Positions 35,029 to 44,099 of a stretch of DNA of 64,000 bases are shown one piece after another. The position numbers and the translations under genes are program-made. Position 1 is the stretch's first letter; each line of letters begins with the position of its first letter. Source of the DNA: Oscillospiraceae bacterium (GTDB taxonomy: Bacteria; Bacillota; Clostridia; Oscillospirales; Acutalibacteraceae); assembly GCA_015065805.1 (NCBI GenBank), contig SVPN01000006.1, positions 1 through 64,000 of the forward strand. Reading direction: 5' to 3'. The notes beneath the pieces were generated by a model. It saw only the letters and a list, made by a program, of their open reading frames with translations. It searched no databases and was not told where the DNA came from.

Positions 35029-36767
35029 TCTTCATCCCCCCAATCGCAACGGTGCGGCAGATCCCCTGTTTCGACGTTGACGATCATCGTATACGTTTCG
35101 GGATCGGCGGCAGGACCGTTTACCGTGATCTGCAGATACGGGTACTCGGTCATCTCAAACTGCGGACGCACGCCGAAGGCACTGTAAGAGGAAAGCACCG
35201 TCTGTCCGTTCGCGTTGAGTGCGTTGAAGCGATAATGCTGATTGATCCTTGTGAGCTCATAGCGATAAGCAAAACGGAACAGCGTGCCGTCCGACAGCGC
35301 GGGGGCTGCGGACTTTTTGTGGCGGTAGGAGGCTTTGGCATCGTACCGCCAGCCGCCGTTGCCGTCTGCGCGGAGCACATATTCCGTCAGACGGGCATCC
35401 TGTGTCAATATCAGCGTGTCCGCCGTCTGCTTATAGGTGCCGAACAGCACCTCCTCGCCGCACTGCAGACGGTAGCAATCCTCATACAGCCGCAACCGTG
35501 TGTCGCCGCTGTGATACACCGTTTCGGCAAGACTGTCCTTCTCCTTTACGGCGGAGGACGGCAGATGAAGCTGCAGGCTCACCCGTCCTTCATCCCTTGT
35601 TGTGTCCACCTCGACACTCTTGTTCATCGGCACCTCGATACGGCGTCCTTCTTCTCCGTATTGCGAAAACCGCACCGCCACGGACATATCCTCGGTGCTG
35701 ACCTCCTCGATCACCATCTGCAAGGGCTGACCGCTTGCCGTGTGAAGAGACAAACGGTTCCCTTGCTCCACAAGAAGGGCATTGACCTCGGACACGGCTT
35801 CGTCCTCATATGTCACACAGACATAGGCATCCTTCAGCGTCGTTCTTGCCGGTGCGGGCGGATCGGTCATCAGCCACCATCCCAGCAGTATGCACGCGGC
35901 AGAAGCGATCGCAACCGTCACCGCAACGGGCTTTTTGTATGTGGCGATGCCCTTCACACGCGCCTCCACACCGACCTCACCAAAAGCAAGCGGGCACATC
36001 GCCACACGGCGGCGATCCACCGCCGCACTCAGCAGGGCGCGGGAGTAGCCTTTGCGTTCCTCGCGCGACAGATCCCTGATCACCCTTTCGTCGCAGGCAA
36101 ATTCGATGTCGCGGCAAAACAGGATATACGCCACCCACAAAAGCGGGTGGAACCAATACACCGACAACAGCAAAAAGCCCAGCGGCTTGAGCAGATGATC
36201 GCCGCGTGCGATGTGTGCACGTTCGTGTGCCAGTGCGTGCTCACGCTCGGCATCCTCCATTGCATACGGCAGATAAATGCGCGGCACAACAATACCGAGA
36301 ATAAACGGCGATGAAACCGTTTCACATTCATAGACATTGTGCTCCCGTCCGGTCGCCGTGCGCACCGTATTCTTCAGCCGCACATATGACACAACGGTAT
36401 AGCCGATCATCCCGAGCAATCCGCACAGCCACACCCCGCACGCCGCCGCTTCCCACGGGATCGACGGCGTCGCTTCAGGCAGTACGGGCACGGCAGTCGG
36501 CTGATCGGGCGACGGGCTCACCGTCGGTGAGGTAACGGTCTCCTCCTGCACACTGTACACCGTTTGCGACAGCGGCTCGGGCATCAGGCTCACATCGCTT
36601 TCGATGGAAAACGGGCAGACCAGCCGCAATGCCACGATCGCCCACATCGCCACCGTGATCCACCGCGGTGTGCGTTTGCCGAACAGCCATCGCCACAGGA
36701 TCAGGATCAGCACCGCCCATCCCGCCGCAAAGGCGGCATCGGCAAGCGCCCAGAACAGCGTTGTCAT
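35025..36767 (-). CDS. BlaR1/MecR1-like M56 membrane metallopeptidase and sensor
   Basis: The protein has 580 residues. N-terminal helices lie at about 5-28, 36-52 and 108-128. The cytoplasmic zinc peptidase has HERAH (181-185) and FACDE (223-227), then helices at about 196-215 and 284-302. The extracellular C-terminus is not a penicillin-binding domain: no SxxK/KTG set is visible, and it instead resembles the following lipoprotein. It probably senses a signal other than beta-lactam and cleaves the BlaI-type repressor. Both flanking genes overlap by ATGA. Confidence 0.88.
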   Translation of the reverse strand: MTTLFWALADAAFAAGWAVLILILWRWLFGKRTPRWITVAMWAIVALRLVCPFSIESDVSLMPEPLSQTVYSVQEETVTSPTVSPSPDQPTAVPVLPEATPSIPWEAAACGVWLCGLLGMIGYTVVSYVRLKNTVRTATGREHNVYECETVSSPFILGIVVPRIYLPYAMEDAEREHALAHERAHIARGDHLLKPLGFLLLSVYWFHPLLWVAYILFCRDIEFACDERVIRDLSREERKGYSRALLSAAVDRRRVAMCPLAFGEVGVEARVKGIATYKKPVAVTVAIASAACILLGWWLMTDPPAPARTTLKDAYVCVTYEDEAVSEVNALLVEQGNRLSLHTASGQPLQMVIEEVSTEDMSVAVRFSQYGEEGRRIEVPMNKSVEVDTTRDEGRVSLQLHLPSSAVKEKDSLAETVYHSGDTRLRLYEDCYRLQCGEEVLFGTYKQTADTLILTQDARLTEYVLRADGNGGWRYDAKASYRHKKSAAPALSDGTLFRFAYRYELTRINQHYRFNALNANGQTVLSSYSAFGVRPQFEMTEYPYLQITVNGPAADPETYTMIVNVETGDLPHRCDWGDEE

Positions 36768-37126
36768 TCGTCCTCACCGTCCTCGATGATGCGTAAAATC
36801 TGCGCGATCTTCTCATCGGACAGATTCTGCCGCTTGGAAAACGCCGCCACAAACGCGGGCATCGATCCGCCGAAGCGCGAGCTCACCAGTTCATCGATCT
36901 GCGCGATCTCCGCTTCCTCGCGGGAAATGACCGCCGATACGATCGCGTTTTCACTCTTCACCACACCGCGGTCGGTCAGACGGCGGATCACCGTGTAGGT
37001 GGTGGTCTTGCTCCACCCAAGCTCCTCTTTACACAGCTTTGCAAGAGCGGTGCTGTTGATCGGCTCGTGCTCCCACAGGATCAGGCAGAAGCGGTATTCG
37101 CTTTCAAAAATTTTCGGTTTATCCAT
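36764..37126 (-). CDS. BlaI/MecI-family transcriptional repressor
   Basis: This 120-residue protein has an N-terminal winged helix (SEYRFCLILWEHEPINSTALAKLC...GWSKTTTYTVIRRLTDRGVV) and a C-terminal dimerisation helix region. It is the first gene of a three-gene overlapping operon with the M56 sensor and the lipoprotein. SD GGAGG is upstream. It very likely autoregulates through the dyads in its own promoter. Confidence 0.93.
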   Translation of the reverse strand: MDKPKIFESEYRFCLILWEHEPINSTALAKLCKEELGWSKTTTYTVIRRLTDRGVVKSENAIVSAVISREEAEIAQIDELVSSRFGGSMPAFVAAFSKRQNLSDEKIAQILRIIEDGEDE

Positions 37127-37145
37127 AAGGCTCCCTCCAAGAAAA

Positions 37146-37189
37146 GGTCTAATGCGTTAGACTACATTTGTATTCTAACGCATTAGACC
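37146..37189. promoter_or_regulatory. Paired operator of the BlaI-type repressor
   Basis: GGTCTAATGCGTTAGA (37146-37161) and its exact complement (37174-37189) form a perfect 16-bp dyad with a 12-bp spacer. Each arm is itself a near palindrome (TCTAAtgcgTTAGA), giving two repressor sites. One covers the promoter spacer and -10, the other the expected transcription start. Confidence 0.85.
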
Positions 37190-37200
37190 GATTTTGTCAA
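37172..37200 (-). promoter_or_regulatory. Promoter of the blaI-blaR-like operon
   Basis: TTGACA (37200-37195) and TAGAAT (37177-37172) have a 17-bp spacer, and the -10 overlaps an operator arm. Confidence 0.85.
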
Positions 37201-37320
37201 GAGGTTTTTCCCAAATAGGCATCACACCGCGGATCACCGCCGTTGCGCCCGATGCGGCACGGCACACAGGCCGTGCCGTTGCAACGAATTTGTGTGATGC
37301 GACCCGTTCCCTGCAAAACA

Positions 37321-37354
37321 AAAAAGAGAAGGTTCGCGTGAACCTTCTCTTTTT
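37321..37354. terminator. Bidirectional terminator downstream of the LRR/repeat protein gene
   Basis: AAAAAGAGAAGGTTC-GCGT-GAACCTTCTCTTTTT is a perfect 15-bp stem with A/T tails. It ends transcription of the gene with stop at 37424. The remaining gap (37201-37320) shows nothing else. Confidence 0.88.
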
Positions 37355-37423
37355 CTTCCGTAAGGATGATGCGGCGGTTTTCTCCGCGATCGATCATCAC
37401 GTAACCCGAGACAGCCTTTTGTC

Positions 37424-39967
37424 TCAATTCCGAATCATCTTGCCGTTCTCGTCAAATTCATAATAACCCGGGGCAAACGGAGTGCCGTTCACGAACGAAG
37501 CACCCAGATAGAGTCTCTTGTTCTTCGCCAGCTTGTGGTAATCGTTGATAAAGTAGTAGTCACCCTCAAACTCCACCAGCTGATATGCCTTGAGGAACGT
37601 ATTGTTCTTGTAGAAATAGTCACCCACAGGACCGTTCTTCACGATCATTTTGCCGTCGGCATCAAACTCGTAGTATCCGACCGCCAGCGGTGTGCCGTCG
37701 GCGTAGGTGAAGCCACCGACAAATTGCTCGGTCAGGTACAGACGGGTGTTCTTCGCCAGCTTATGATAATCGTTGACGAAGTAGTAGTCACCCTCAAATT
37801 CCACCAGCTGATACGCCTTGAGGAACGTATTGTTCTTGTAGAAATAGTCACCCACAGGGCCGTTCTTGACGATCATTTTGCCGTCGGCATCGAACTCGTA
37901 GGATCCGACCGCCAGCGGTGTGCCGTCGGCGTAGGTGAAGCCGCCGACAAATTGCTCGCCCAGATACAGGCGGGTGTTCTTCGCCAGCTTATGATAATCG
38001 TTGATGAAGTAGAGGTTGCCTTCAAATTCCACCAGCTGATATGCATCCAGTCTTGTTCCGCCGCGATACATATACTCGCCTTTGATCTCGGTCAAATCTT
38101 TAATGACATACGGGATGTTGTTCTCCTTGGCATACTGCAATGCCTGCGAATGGTTGTATACATACAGCGTGAGCTCGGAGCAATCGTAAAATACCGCTTT
38201 TCCGATATGCGTCACACAAGCAGGAATCTCCACCGTCGTCAGTATATCGCAATTGGCAAATGCAAAGTCGGCAATTGCCGTCACGGCAAAGCCATCCAAC
38301 GTTTCGGGAATCACCAGTTTTGATTCCACGGCACGGCAGTTTGTGATGGTACAGGTGACACCATCCTCATTCACCATATAATCCAAACCGATCTTGGTCG
38401 TAGTAGTAGTCGTCGTAGTGGTCGTCGTAGTGGTCGTCGTAGTGGTCGTCGTAGTGGTCGTCGTAGTGGTCGTAGTAGTAGTCGTAGTAGTAGTGGTCGT
38501 CGTAGTAGTGGTCGTAGTAGTGGTCGTCGTGGTAGTGGTCGTAGTAGTAGTGGTCGTGGTCTTCTCAATGACCGTCACCGTACCGTCAACGCAGGTCAGC
38601 GCCACCGTTGCATCCTTCTCCGAAGAACCGTCGTTAGCGTTGATATCGTTATCGGGAACGCTGACACGGATGTCGGATGTCACCGCACCGTCAAGCACCT
38701 TGAAGGTCAGTGTGAACATCGTTCCGCCGACAGCCGAACCTGCCGCCTTGCTGCTTGCAAACAGCAGTTTTGCCACGCCGGGCTGAGGTGTCACAAACAT
38801 CCACGCACAGCTCTCGGGGAAGATCTCGCCGTTGAGGCTGTCGAAATACGGACATTCGGAATCCTCGTTGACCTCCTGAAGCTCCAGGGAGGCGGGATCG
38901 TAATCGATACGAAGCAGACCGTTGACCATATAATGGTCGTCCGACACGACAACATCCACCGTGATGACATCTCCCTCGGTAGCAGTCACCGACTCCACCG
39001 TAAAGGTGATCGGCACAGCCGCCGTGGTGGTCGTGGTCACGGTCGTCGTGGTAGTCGTCGCGGTCGTGGTGGTCGCGGACTCTTCCGGTTCGCCCTCACA
39101 CACGATCTCGGCGTTGAGCAGGGCTTCGTTCCCCATTTCAATGGTGATGTTCGCCCATTCGCTTTGGGTACCGCCGTAATACACCGTCGTAAGGGAATCG
39201 CACAAACTGAAAGCCGACTCATCGATCGTTGTCACACCGCGCGGAATATAGATGGAATGCAGAGATAAGCAATTCATAAACGCGTACATCGGAATGTAGG
39301 TGATCGCATCGGACAGCCACACGCTCGACAGACCGCGGCAATCCTCAAAAGCCGCTAAATCGATAGTGGTCACGGTCGAAGGGAACGTGTATACCGGGCA
39401 GTCCACCCCCTGCGGGAAACGGAGCACCTTCGTTTCATCCTTGTTCAGCAACGCACCGGAATCAGAGGTGTATGCCGTGTTGGCGGGATCCACCTCAATG
39501 AATTGCAGGGAGGTGCAAGCGGAGGAAATGTTCCAGCCGATATAGGTCACGCCCGCAGGGATCGTGATGCTTTCAAGAGAGGTACAATAATCAAACACGG
39601 TTGCACCGATGCGACGCAAGGACGACGGCAGGCTGACCTCTCTCAGGGCTGAGCATCTGGCAAACGCAAAGTCCTCAATACCTTCCAAGCCTTCGGGCAG
39701 AGTAATGAATTCAACAGAATCACAGTCGCTGAATGCGTTGTTGTTGATCACCGCAACGGGATAGCCGCCGAGTGTCGCGGGAACATCCACCACCGGCTCT
39801 TCACCGACATACCGCATCACGGTTGCCTTGGAATCGTAAACCGTATACGCAAACGATCCCTCTTTGAATTCTTCGGCTGTTGCCGTTACCGGAACCGCGA
39901 CAGCGGTGAACATCGACAACAGCATTGCCAGGCTCAACACAACACTGAGCCACGCTTTCTTGCTCAT
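37424..39967 (-). CDS. Secreted LRR (BspA-like) / cohesin-like / Thr-linker / repeat protein
   Basis: The protein has 847 residues from the ATG at 39967 (TAAGGAGG upstream; an extension to 40018 lacks an SD and crosses the promoter). The signal peptide ends near TATA (31). Residues about 35-290 are LRR_5/BspA-type repeats (ITLPEGLEGIEDFAFARCSAL...). A short Thr/Ala linker, a cohesin-like module (FTVESVTATEGDVITVDVVVSD...) and a long poly-Thr linker follow. Then come a second LRR patch and three or more C-terminal units of the 76-residue family (LKAYQLVEFEGDYYF.NDYHKLAKN), shared with the dockerin protein at 16.7-19.5 kb. It is probably a surface adhesin or binding protein. No enzyme domain is seen. 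Confidence 0.88.
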   Translation of the reverse strand: MSKKAWLSVVLSLAMLLSMFTAVAVPVTATAEEFKEGSFAYTVYDSKATVMRYVGEEPVVDVPATLGGYPVAVINNNAFSDCDSVEFITLPEGLEGIEDFAFARCSALREVSLPSSLRRIGATVFDYCTSLESITIPAGVTYIGWNISSACTSLQFIEVDPANTAYTSDSGALLNKDETKVLRFPQGVDCPVYTFPSTVTTIDLAAFEDCRGLSSVWLSDAITYIPMYAFMNCLSLHSIYIPRGVTTIDESAFSLCDSLTTVYYGGTQSEWANITIEMGNEALLNAEIVCEGEPEESATTTTATTTTTTVTTTTTAAVPITFTVESVTATEGDVITVDVVVSDDHYMVNGLLRIDYDPASLELQEVNEDSECPYFDSLNGEIFPESCAWMFVTPQPGVAKLLFASSKAAGSAVGGTMFTLTFKVLDGAVTSDIRVSVPDNDINANDGSSEKDATVALTCVDGTVTVIEKTTTTTTTTTTTTTTTTTTTTTTTTTTTTTTTTTTTTTTTTTTTTTTTTTTTTTTTKIGLDYMVNEDGVTCTITNCRAVESKLVIPETLDGFAVTAIADFAFANCDILTTVEIPACVTHIGKAVFYDCSELTLYVYNHSQALQYAKENNIPYVIKDLTEIKGEYMYRGGTRLDAYQLVEFEGNLYFINDYHKLAKNTRLYLGEQFVGGFTYADGTPLAVGSYEFDADGKMIVKNGPVGDYFYKNNTFLKAYQLVEFEGDYYFVNDYHKLAKNTRLYLTEQFVGGFTYADGTPLAVGYYEFDADGKMIVKNGPVGDYFYKNNTFLKAYQLVEFEGDYYFINDYHKLAKNKRLYLGASFVNGTPFAPGYYEFDENGKMIRN
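37427..38081 (-). repeat. C-terminal repeat units shared with the 16.7-19.5 kb protein
   Basis: About three units, beginning GEYMYRGG, GPVGDYFYKNN and GPVGDYFYKNN, keep the AYQLVEFEG..YF.ND.HKLAK core and the YEFDADGKMI end. Two units are nearly identical in DNA. The last lacks part of the loop after YLGASF. Confidence 0.88.
38396..38565 (-). repeat. Poly-threonine linker, about 56 codons
   Basis: The coding strand is an uninterrupted ACN run between the cohesin-like module and the second LRR patch. Confidence 0.9.
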
Positions 39968-40014
39968 ACTTGTTTGCCTCCTTATAAAAACGGTTGCTGT
40001 AATTTGATTATAGC

Positions 40015-40040
40015 ACACACTTGTAAAAATACAAGTGTTT
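40015..40040. promoter_or_regulatory. Inverted repeat between CorC-like and LRR genes
   Basis: ACACTTGTA and TACAAGTGT form a 9-bp palindrome with a short A/T loop. On the minus strand TTGTAT and TATAAT (about 40002-40007) lie around it, so it may be an operator or promoter element for the LRR gene. It lacks a T-run that would make it a good terminator. Confidence 0.4.
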
Positions 40041-41389
40041 TAATCGTCCTCTTCGTCCTCTTCGGGCTTCGGGAACACCTCGATATGTACCGAACCGATG
40101 CGGCGGTCATCCATTTCCGTCACGGTGAACACCGCATTTTCAAAGGTGACCTGCGGATGCTCGTCCGCGTCGGGGATGCGTCCCAGAATGGACATCAAAA
40201 AGCCGCCGAGCGTTTCATAGTCGCCCTCGGGGATCTCCATATCCAGCAGCTCCGCCACCTCGTCGATGTCGGTGGTGCCGTCCACCTCATAGCGGTTCTC
40301 ATCAAGCTGTTTGACCTCATCCTGCTCGTTGTCGTATTCATCCTGCATATTGCCGACGATCGCCTCGAGCAGATCCTCCATCGTCACAATGCCCGCGATG
40401 CCGCCGTATTCGTCCACGATCATCGTCATCTGCATATGCGCGGCGGTCATTTCCGAGAACAGCTCGCCGCATTTTTTGGTTTCGGGCACAAACAGCGGCT
40501 CGCGCATCATTGAGCGCACCGTCACCGCCTCGGGAAGCGATTTGCCGACATACGGAAGCAGGTCTTTGATATACAGCACACCGATCACGTGGTCGATATC
40601 CTCCTCATACACAGGCAAACGCGACACACCGTTGCTCACCGCCGCGTGAAGAGCTTCATCCACCGTGTCATCCGCATCAATGGCTTCCACATCGGTACGC
40701 GGCGTCATAATATCCGCCGCTGTCAGGTCGTCAAACTCGAAAATGTTGTTGATCATTTCCTTCTGACTGCCCTCGATCACGCCCTTTTCCTCGCCGACAT
40801 CGACAAGCAGACGGATCTCTTCCTCGGTGACGTTTTCATCCATCGCCGCAGGGTCGATGCCGAACAGCCGTGACAGCACATCCGCCAGGCACGACAGCAA
40901 CCATTGAAGCGGCGTCACAAGCGACAGCATCATACGCAAAAAGCCAAGCAGGGCAAACGCCACCTCTTTGGATTTCGCCGCCACAATGCGTCGGGGAAGC
41001 AGTTCCCCGAGCAACAGCCACACAAACACCGCGCAAAGCACCGTCAATGCCGCCGCGATCGCCTCGGGCAACACGGGTATCGCGGGCATCAGGGCGCAAA
41101 GCCACCCTTTAAACGGCGGATACACCACGATCATCGACGCGGCGGCAAACGCAAAGCCGAGCAACACATTGCACAGCCGCACCGTTTCCGTAAACCGCAC
41201 CGCATTTTTTGTCAGCTTCAAAGCGCGCTTGGCTTTTTTGTCGCCGTCCTCGGCAAGCTTTGCCAGCTGGGCATCGCTCATCGCCACCAGCGCCAGCTGC
41301 GCGCACGAAACCAACATATTCACAAGAAACAACAGAACCATCCAGAAAATACTCCACCAGATCGCCGTATTGGCAGGGTCATCCGTCAC
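40040..41389 (-). CDS. CNNM/CorC-family membrane protein (HlyC/CorC-like)
   Basis: The protein has about 449 residues. The N-terminal DUF21 transmembrane domain has helices at about 12-32, 75-95, 105-125 and 135-160, with E-L-L-P-R-R in helix 3. Two CBS domains follow (MTPRTDVEAIDADDTVDEALHAAV..., and VPETKKCGELFSEMTAAHMQMTMIVDEYGG), then the CorC_HlyC domain (DENRYEVDGTTDIDEVAELL...ETLGGFLM). Such proteins act in Mg/Na-type ion transport or resistance. The GTG at 41389 is preferred since GGAG is 9 nt upstream; a TTG at 41398 would abut the SD. Confidence 0.88.
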   Translation of the reverse strand: MTDDPANTAIWWSIFWMVLLFLVNMLVSCAQLALVAMSDAQLAKLAEDGDKKAKRALKLTKNAVRFTETVRLCNVLLGFAFAAASMIVVYPPFKGWLCALMPAIPVLPEAIAAALTVLCAVFVWLLLGELLPRRIVAAKSKEVAFALLGFLRMMLSLVTPLQWLLSCLADVLSRLFGIDPAAMDENVTEEEIRLLVDVGEEKGVIEGSQKEMINNIFEFDDLTAADIMTPRTDVEAIDADDTVDEALHAAVSNGVSRLPVYEEDIDHVIGVLYIKDLLPYVGKSLPEAVTVRSMMREPLFVPETKKCGELFSEMTAAHMQMTMIVDEYGGIAGIVTMEDLLEAIVGNMQDEYDNEQDEVKQLDENRYEVDGTTDIDEVAELLDMEIPEGDYETLGGFLMSILGRIPDADEHPQVTFENAVFTVTEMDDRRIGSVHIEVFPKPEEDEEDD

Positions 41390-41426
41390 CGAAGCCAACT
41401 CCTTTTTATACTATAATTCTATGTTA

Positions 41427-43088
41427 TCAGCCGAACGGGATAAAATTGGTCGTTCCCGTCGTAGGTGCCGTTGTTTCGGGCACCGCACTGATATATACAT
41501 AAATATAGGCGCCCTCGGTCACGGGGTCACCCGGTGCCACCGAGAGGCTGTCCACGCGTCCGCGCGGCTGATCCGAATAGGTCACCTCGACCACCCCTAC
41601 GTAATAGCCGAGCGTCTCCAGGAAGGTAACCGCCGAATCGCGTTCCCAGCCGATGACATCCACCATCGCTTTTTCGGCAGGGCCGTCGCTGATGAATACC
41701 TCGATCACGCTGTTGACCTCCGCATACGTTTCGGGCAACGGATCCTGCGACACGATCATTCCCGCAGGAACGGAATCGCTGTATTCCTTACCCTTGACGT
41801 GCACGGTCATATTGCCGCGCAGCTGACGGTCCATCACATCCTCAAGCGACAAGCCGACTACGTTTTCCACCGCATACTGATTGGCATTCGGTTTGCTCGG
41901 CTCGGTCGGCGCCGTCGTCGTTGTGGTGGTCGTCGGCGTCGTGTTGACGGGCGGTTGCGGGAGCGGATCCTTTCGGAACGGACTACCCGCGATCAACAGC
42001 ACGGCAATGATCACCGCCATCACGCCGCACAGCACAGCCAGCACCGTGACCGCCGTTTTGGACGCACCGCCCTTTTGCTCGGGCAGGTCGTCCCTTTCAT
42101 CCTCCAGCGCATCCTCACGAAGTGCTTCCACAACGGGAGCGGTCGTCAGGCGATCCCGAAGCTGTTCCACCGTCGGGATGCGGCGACGCGCATTGAGCAT
42201 CAATGCATCGCACAGCGTCGGCGCAATGTGGGCAGGCCACTGCTGTGCCAAGTTGGCAGGCACCATCAACGATGCCACCTTGTTGACGCGGTCGGGCGCC
42301 GCGGGCGGCTCTTCACCCGTCAGGGCATACAGCATCGTCGCACCGATGGCGTACACATCCGCCTCCTGCGAGACCGCTTCCCCTTCCTTATACTGCTCGG
42401 GTGCCGCATAGCCGACAGGCTGAGCGGTCTGCAGTTCACCGCCCGTGATACGCACGGCAGGCAACTGCCAGCCGTCCAGGCGCAAGCGGTTTTCGCTGTC
42501 CACCAAAATGGAATCGGGCGAAATGCCCAGATGGTACAGCCCCGCCGCGTGAACGGAGATCAGCGAGGACAGAAGCGGCACAAACAGCGGACGCGCCGCC
42601 TCCCACTTCATATGACCGCCGACCGTTTCCAGATAGCGGCGGAACGGCACACCCTCCACGTGATCGGCAATGGTATACATCGTGCCGTTGGCTTCAAACA
42701 TATCGTAAACGGGGATCATCGCGGGCACCTCGCGCAGACGCGCAATGATGCGGCTTTGCTTGCGGAACTGCTCATAGCACTCGTCAAAAGCGGTTTCCTT
42801 TCCGTCCGCCGCAAGCACCTGAAGCGACAGACGCTGTGCGATCCCTTCGGGGAAGAATTCCCGCACCAGCACGGTGTTTTTGGATGTCTTGTCATAGCCG
42901 ATATACACGATCGCGTCACTGCGCTTTTCGAGCGCACGACCGATCACATACCGCTCACCGAGACGGGTGCGCACAGGCAGATATCCCGCGGGGTTTTGCC
43001 CCGTCACGGGATACCCGCAGTGATAGCAATTATCGGAAAATTCGCTGATGGGTTGCATACAACCCATACAAAAGCGTTCGTTTCCCAT
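41427..43088 (-). CDS. Zinc-ribbon PASTA pseudokinase (Ser/Thr kinase-like)
   Basis: The protein has 553 residues. An N-terminal zinc ribbon (Cys7, Cys10, Cys21, Cys24) precedes a kinase fold at about 44-325. Catalytic positions are lost: the beta3 lysine is Arg76 (VLVREFFP), the HRD motif reads HLG (186-188), its Asn is Ser193, and DFG reads DGW (205-207). The structural APE motif (GYAAPEQY) remains. After one TM helix (about 345-370) and a Thr/Pro linker come two PASTA domains, which in active homologues sense muropeptides. It probably acts as a scaffold or sensor. It is third in an operon with primosome-type genes. Confidence 0.85.
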   Translation of the reverse strand: MGNERFCMGCMQPISEFSDNCYHCGYPVTGQNPAGYLPVRTRLGERYVIGRALEKRSDAIVYIGYDKTSKNTVLVREFFPEGIAQRLSLQVLAADGKETAFDECYEQFRKQSRIIARLREVPAMIPVYDMFEANGTMYTIADHVEGVPFRRYLETVGGHMKWEAARPLFVPLLSSLISVHAAGLYHLGISPDSILVDSENRLRLDGWQLPAVRITGGELQTAQPVGYAAPEQYKEGEAVSQEADVYAIGATMLYALTGEEPPAAPDRVNKVASLMVPANLAQQWPAHIAPTLCDALMLNARRRIPTVEQLRDRLTTAPVVEALREDALEDERDDLPEQKGGASKTAVTVLAVLCGVMAVIIAVLLIAGSPFRKDPLPQPPVNTTPTTTTTTTAPTEPSKPNANQYAVENVVGLSLEDVMDRQLRGNMTVHVKGKEYSDSVPAGMIVSQDPLPETYAEVNSVIEVFISDGPAEKAMVDVIGWERDSAVTFLETLGYYVGVVEVTYSDQPRGRVDSLSVAPGDPVTEGAYIYVYISAVPETTAPTTGTTNFIPFG

Positions 43089-43109
43089 ACGTCAGTCCTC
43101 CTACAATCC

Positions 43110-44099
43110 TTATTGATAGCGGCGTCTCAGCTTTTGCTGGCGCACGTCGTTTCCTACAAACAACAGCGGCTCGTATGTGCCGATAAGTCTTGAGGCGATC
43201 TGCTCGCCGTAATGCCGCTCGATGGCATCGCCGTCGAGATTGGTGCTGATGATCGTCGGACGTCCCGCAAGCATTCTGCCGTTGATGAGCGCATACAAGG
43301 CGCTGGTGTAAAACGGCGAGGAAAATTCCGTGCCGAGGTCGTCCAGGATCAACAGATCGCAATCGATCAGTGTGCGCTCGGTGTCACCCTGCGCTCTGCC
43401 GAAGTGCTCACTTTCAAGCTGATGCAAAAATGCCTGCACCGTGCCGTAGATCACGTTTGCCTCCCGCTCGCACGCCTTGGCGGCGATCGCCAGCGACAGG
43501 TGGGTCTTGCCCGTACCCGTGCCGCCGCGAAGCAACAGACTCGGGCGGTCGGTATTGAAGCCGTCGGCGTACCAGCGGCAATAGTCGATCACGCTTTGCA
43601 TATGCTCGCGCGGCGAGCAACCCAACTCATCGTCATACGCATCGCTGTAAAAGGTCATATCCAGTGTCTCAAACGAGGTCAGCTTCATCCCCGTCAGCGC
43701 GCGCAGCTTTTCCGCCGCTTTTTCTCGGAGAAGTGCCGTGCGGCATTGGCAGGAGCGACCGTTCACAAAGCCCGTGTCCTCACACGCCTTGCAGGTGTAT
43801 TGCGGCTCAAACGTCGTGACCGCTTCGCCCGTATCCCGCATCATCTGCGCGATCTCTGCCTGCGCGGCAAGATTCTCGCGGCGGATCGCGTCGATCTGTT
43901 GCGCATCACCGCCCGCAAGGATCACCTGTGCCAGACGTCGCACCGATCCCGACATCACCGACTCTAACTCACACACGCGCGGGTTACGGCGCATACGGGC
44001 GTGAAGCTCCGCGGCACGTTGCTGCGCGGACAGGCGGCGGTCATCCAGCACGCGCTGAACCGCCTCGTAAATCTCCTTTGCATATGCCACGTGGGTCAA
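43110..44099 (-). CDS. DnaC/DnaI-type helicase loader ATPase
   Basis: The protein has 329 residues. A zinc-binding region CKACEDTGFVNGRSCQC (about 100-118) is followed by an AAA+ domain with Walker A LLRGGTGTGKTHLS and Walker B LLILDDLGTE, then sensor 1 (IISTNLDG) and arginine finger/sensor 2 (IASRLIG). It likely loads the replicative helicase at restart or initiation. The start overlaps the DnaD gene stop by ATGA. It is not flanked by a transposase, so it is not IstB. Confidence 0.92.
   Translation of the reverse strand: MTHVAYAKEIYEAVQRVLDDRRLSAQQRAAELHARMRRNPRVCELESVMSGSVRRLAQVILAGGDAQQIDAIRRENLAAQAEIAQMMRDTGEAVTTFEPQYTCKACEDTGFVNGRSCQCRTALLREKAAEKLRALTGMKLTSFETLDMTFYSDAYDDELGCSPREHMQSVIDYCRWYADGFNTDRPSLLLRGGTGTGKTHLSLAIAAKACEREANVIYGTVQAFLHQLESEHFGRAQGDTERTLIDCDLLILDDLGTEFSSPFYTSALYALINGRMLAGRPTIISTNLDGDAIERHYGEQIASRLIGTYEPLLFVGNDVRQQKLRRRYQ

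Noticed and set aside
35025..36767. Beta-lactam resistance sensor
   Set aside because: Only the M56 peptidase and helices match BlaR1; the ectodomain has no visible penicillin-binding motifs and resembles the neighbouring lipoprotein.
40968..43193. 741-codon plus-strand frame opposite the CorC-like and pseudokinase genes
   Set aside because: It is antisense to two well-supported genes and gives a His/Arg-rich product without any family match.
43110..44099. IstB-type transposase helper
   Set aside because: No IstA or insertion-sequence ends are adjacent, while a DnaD-like gene is coupled to it.
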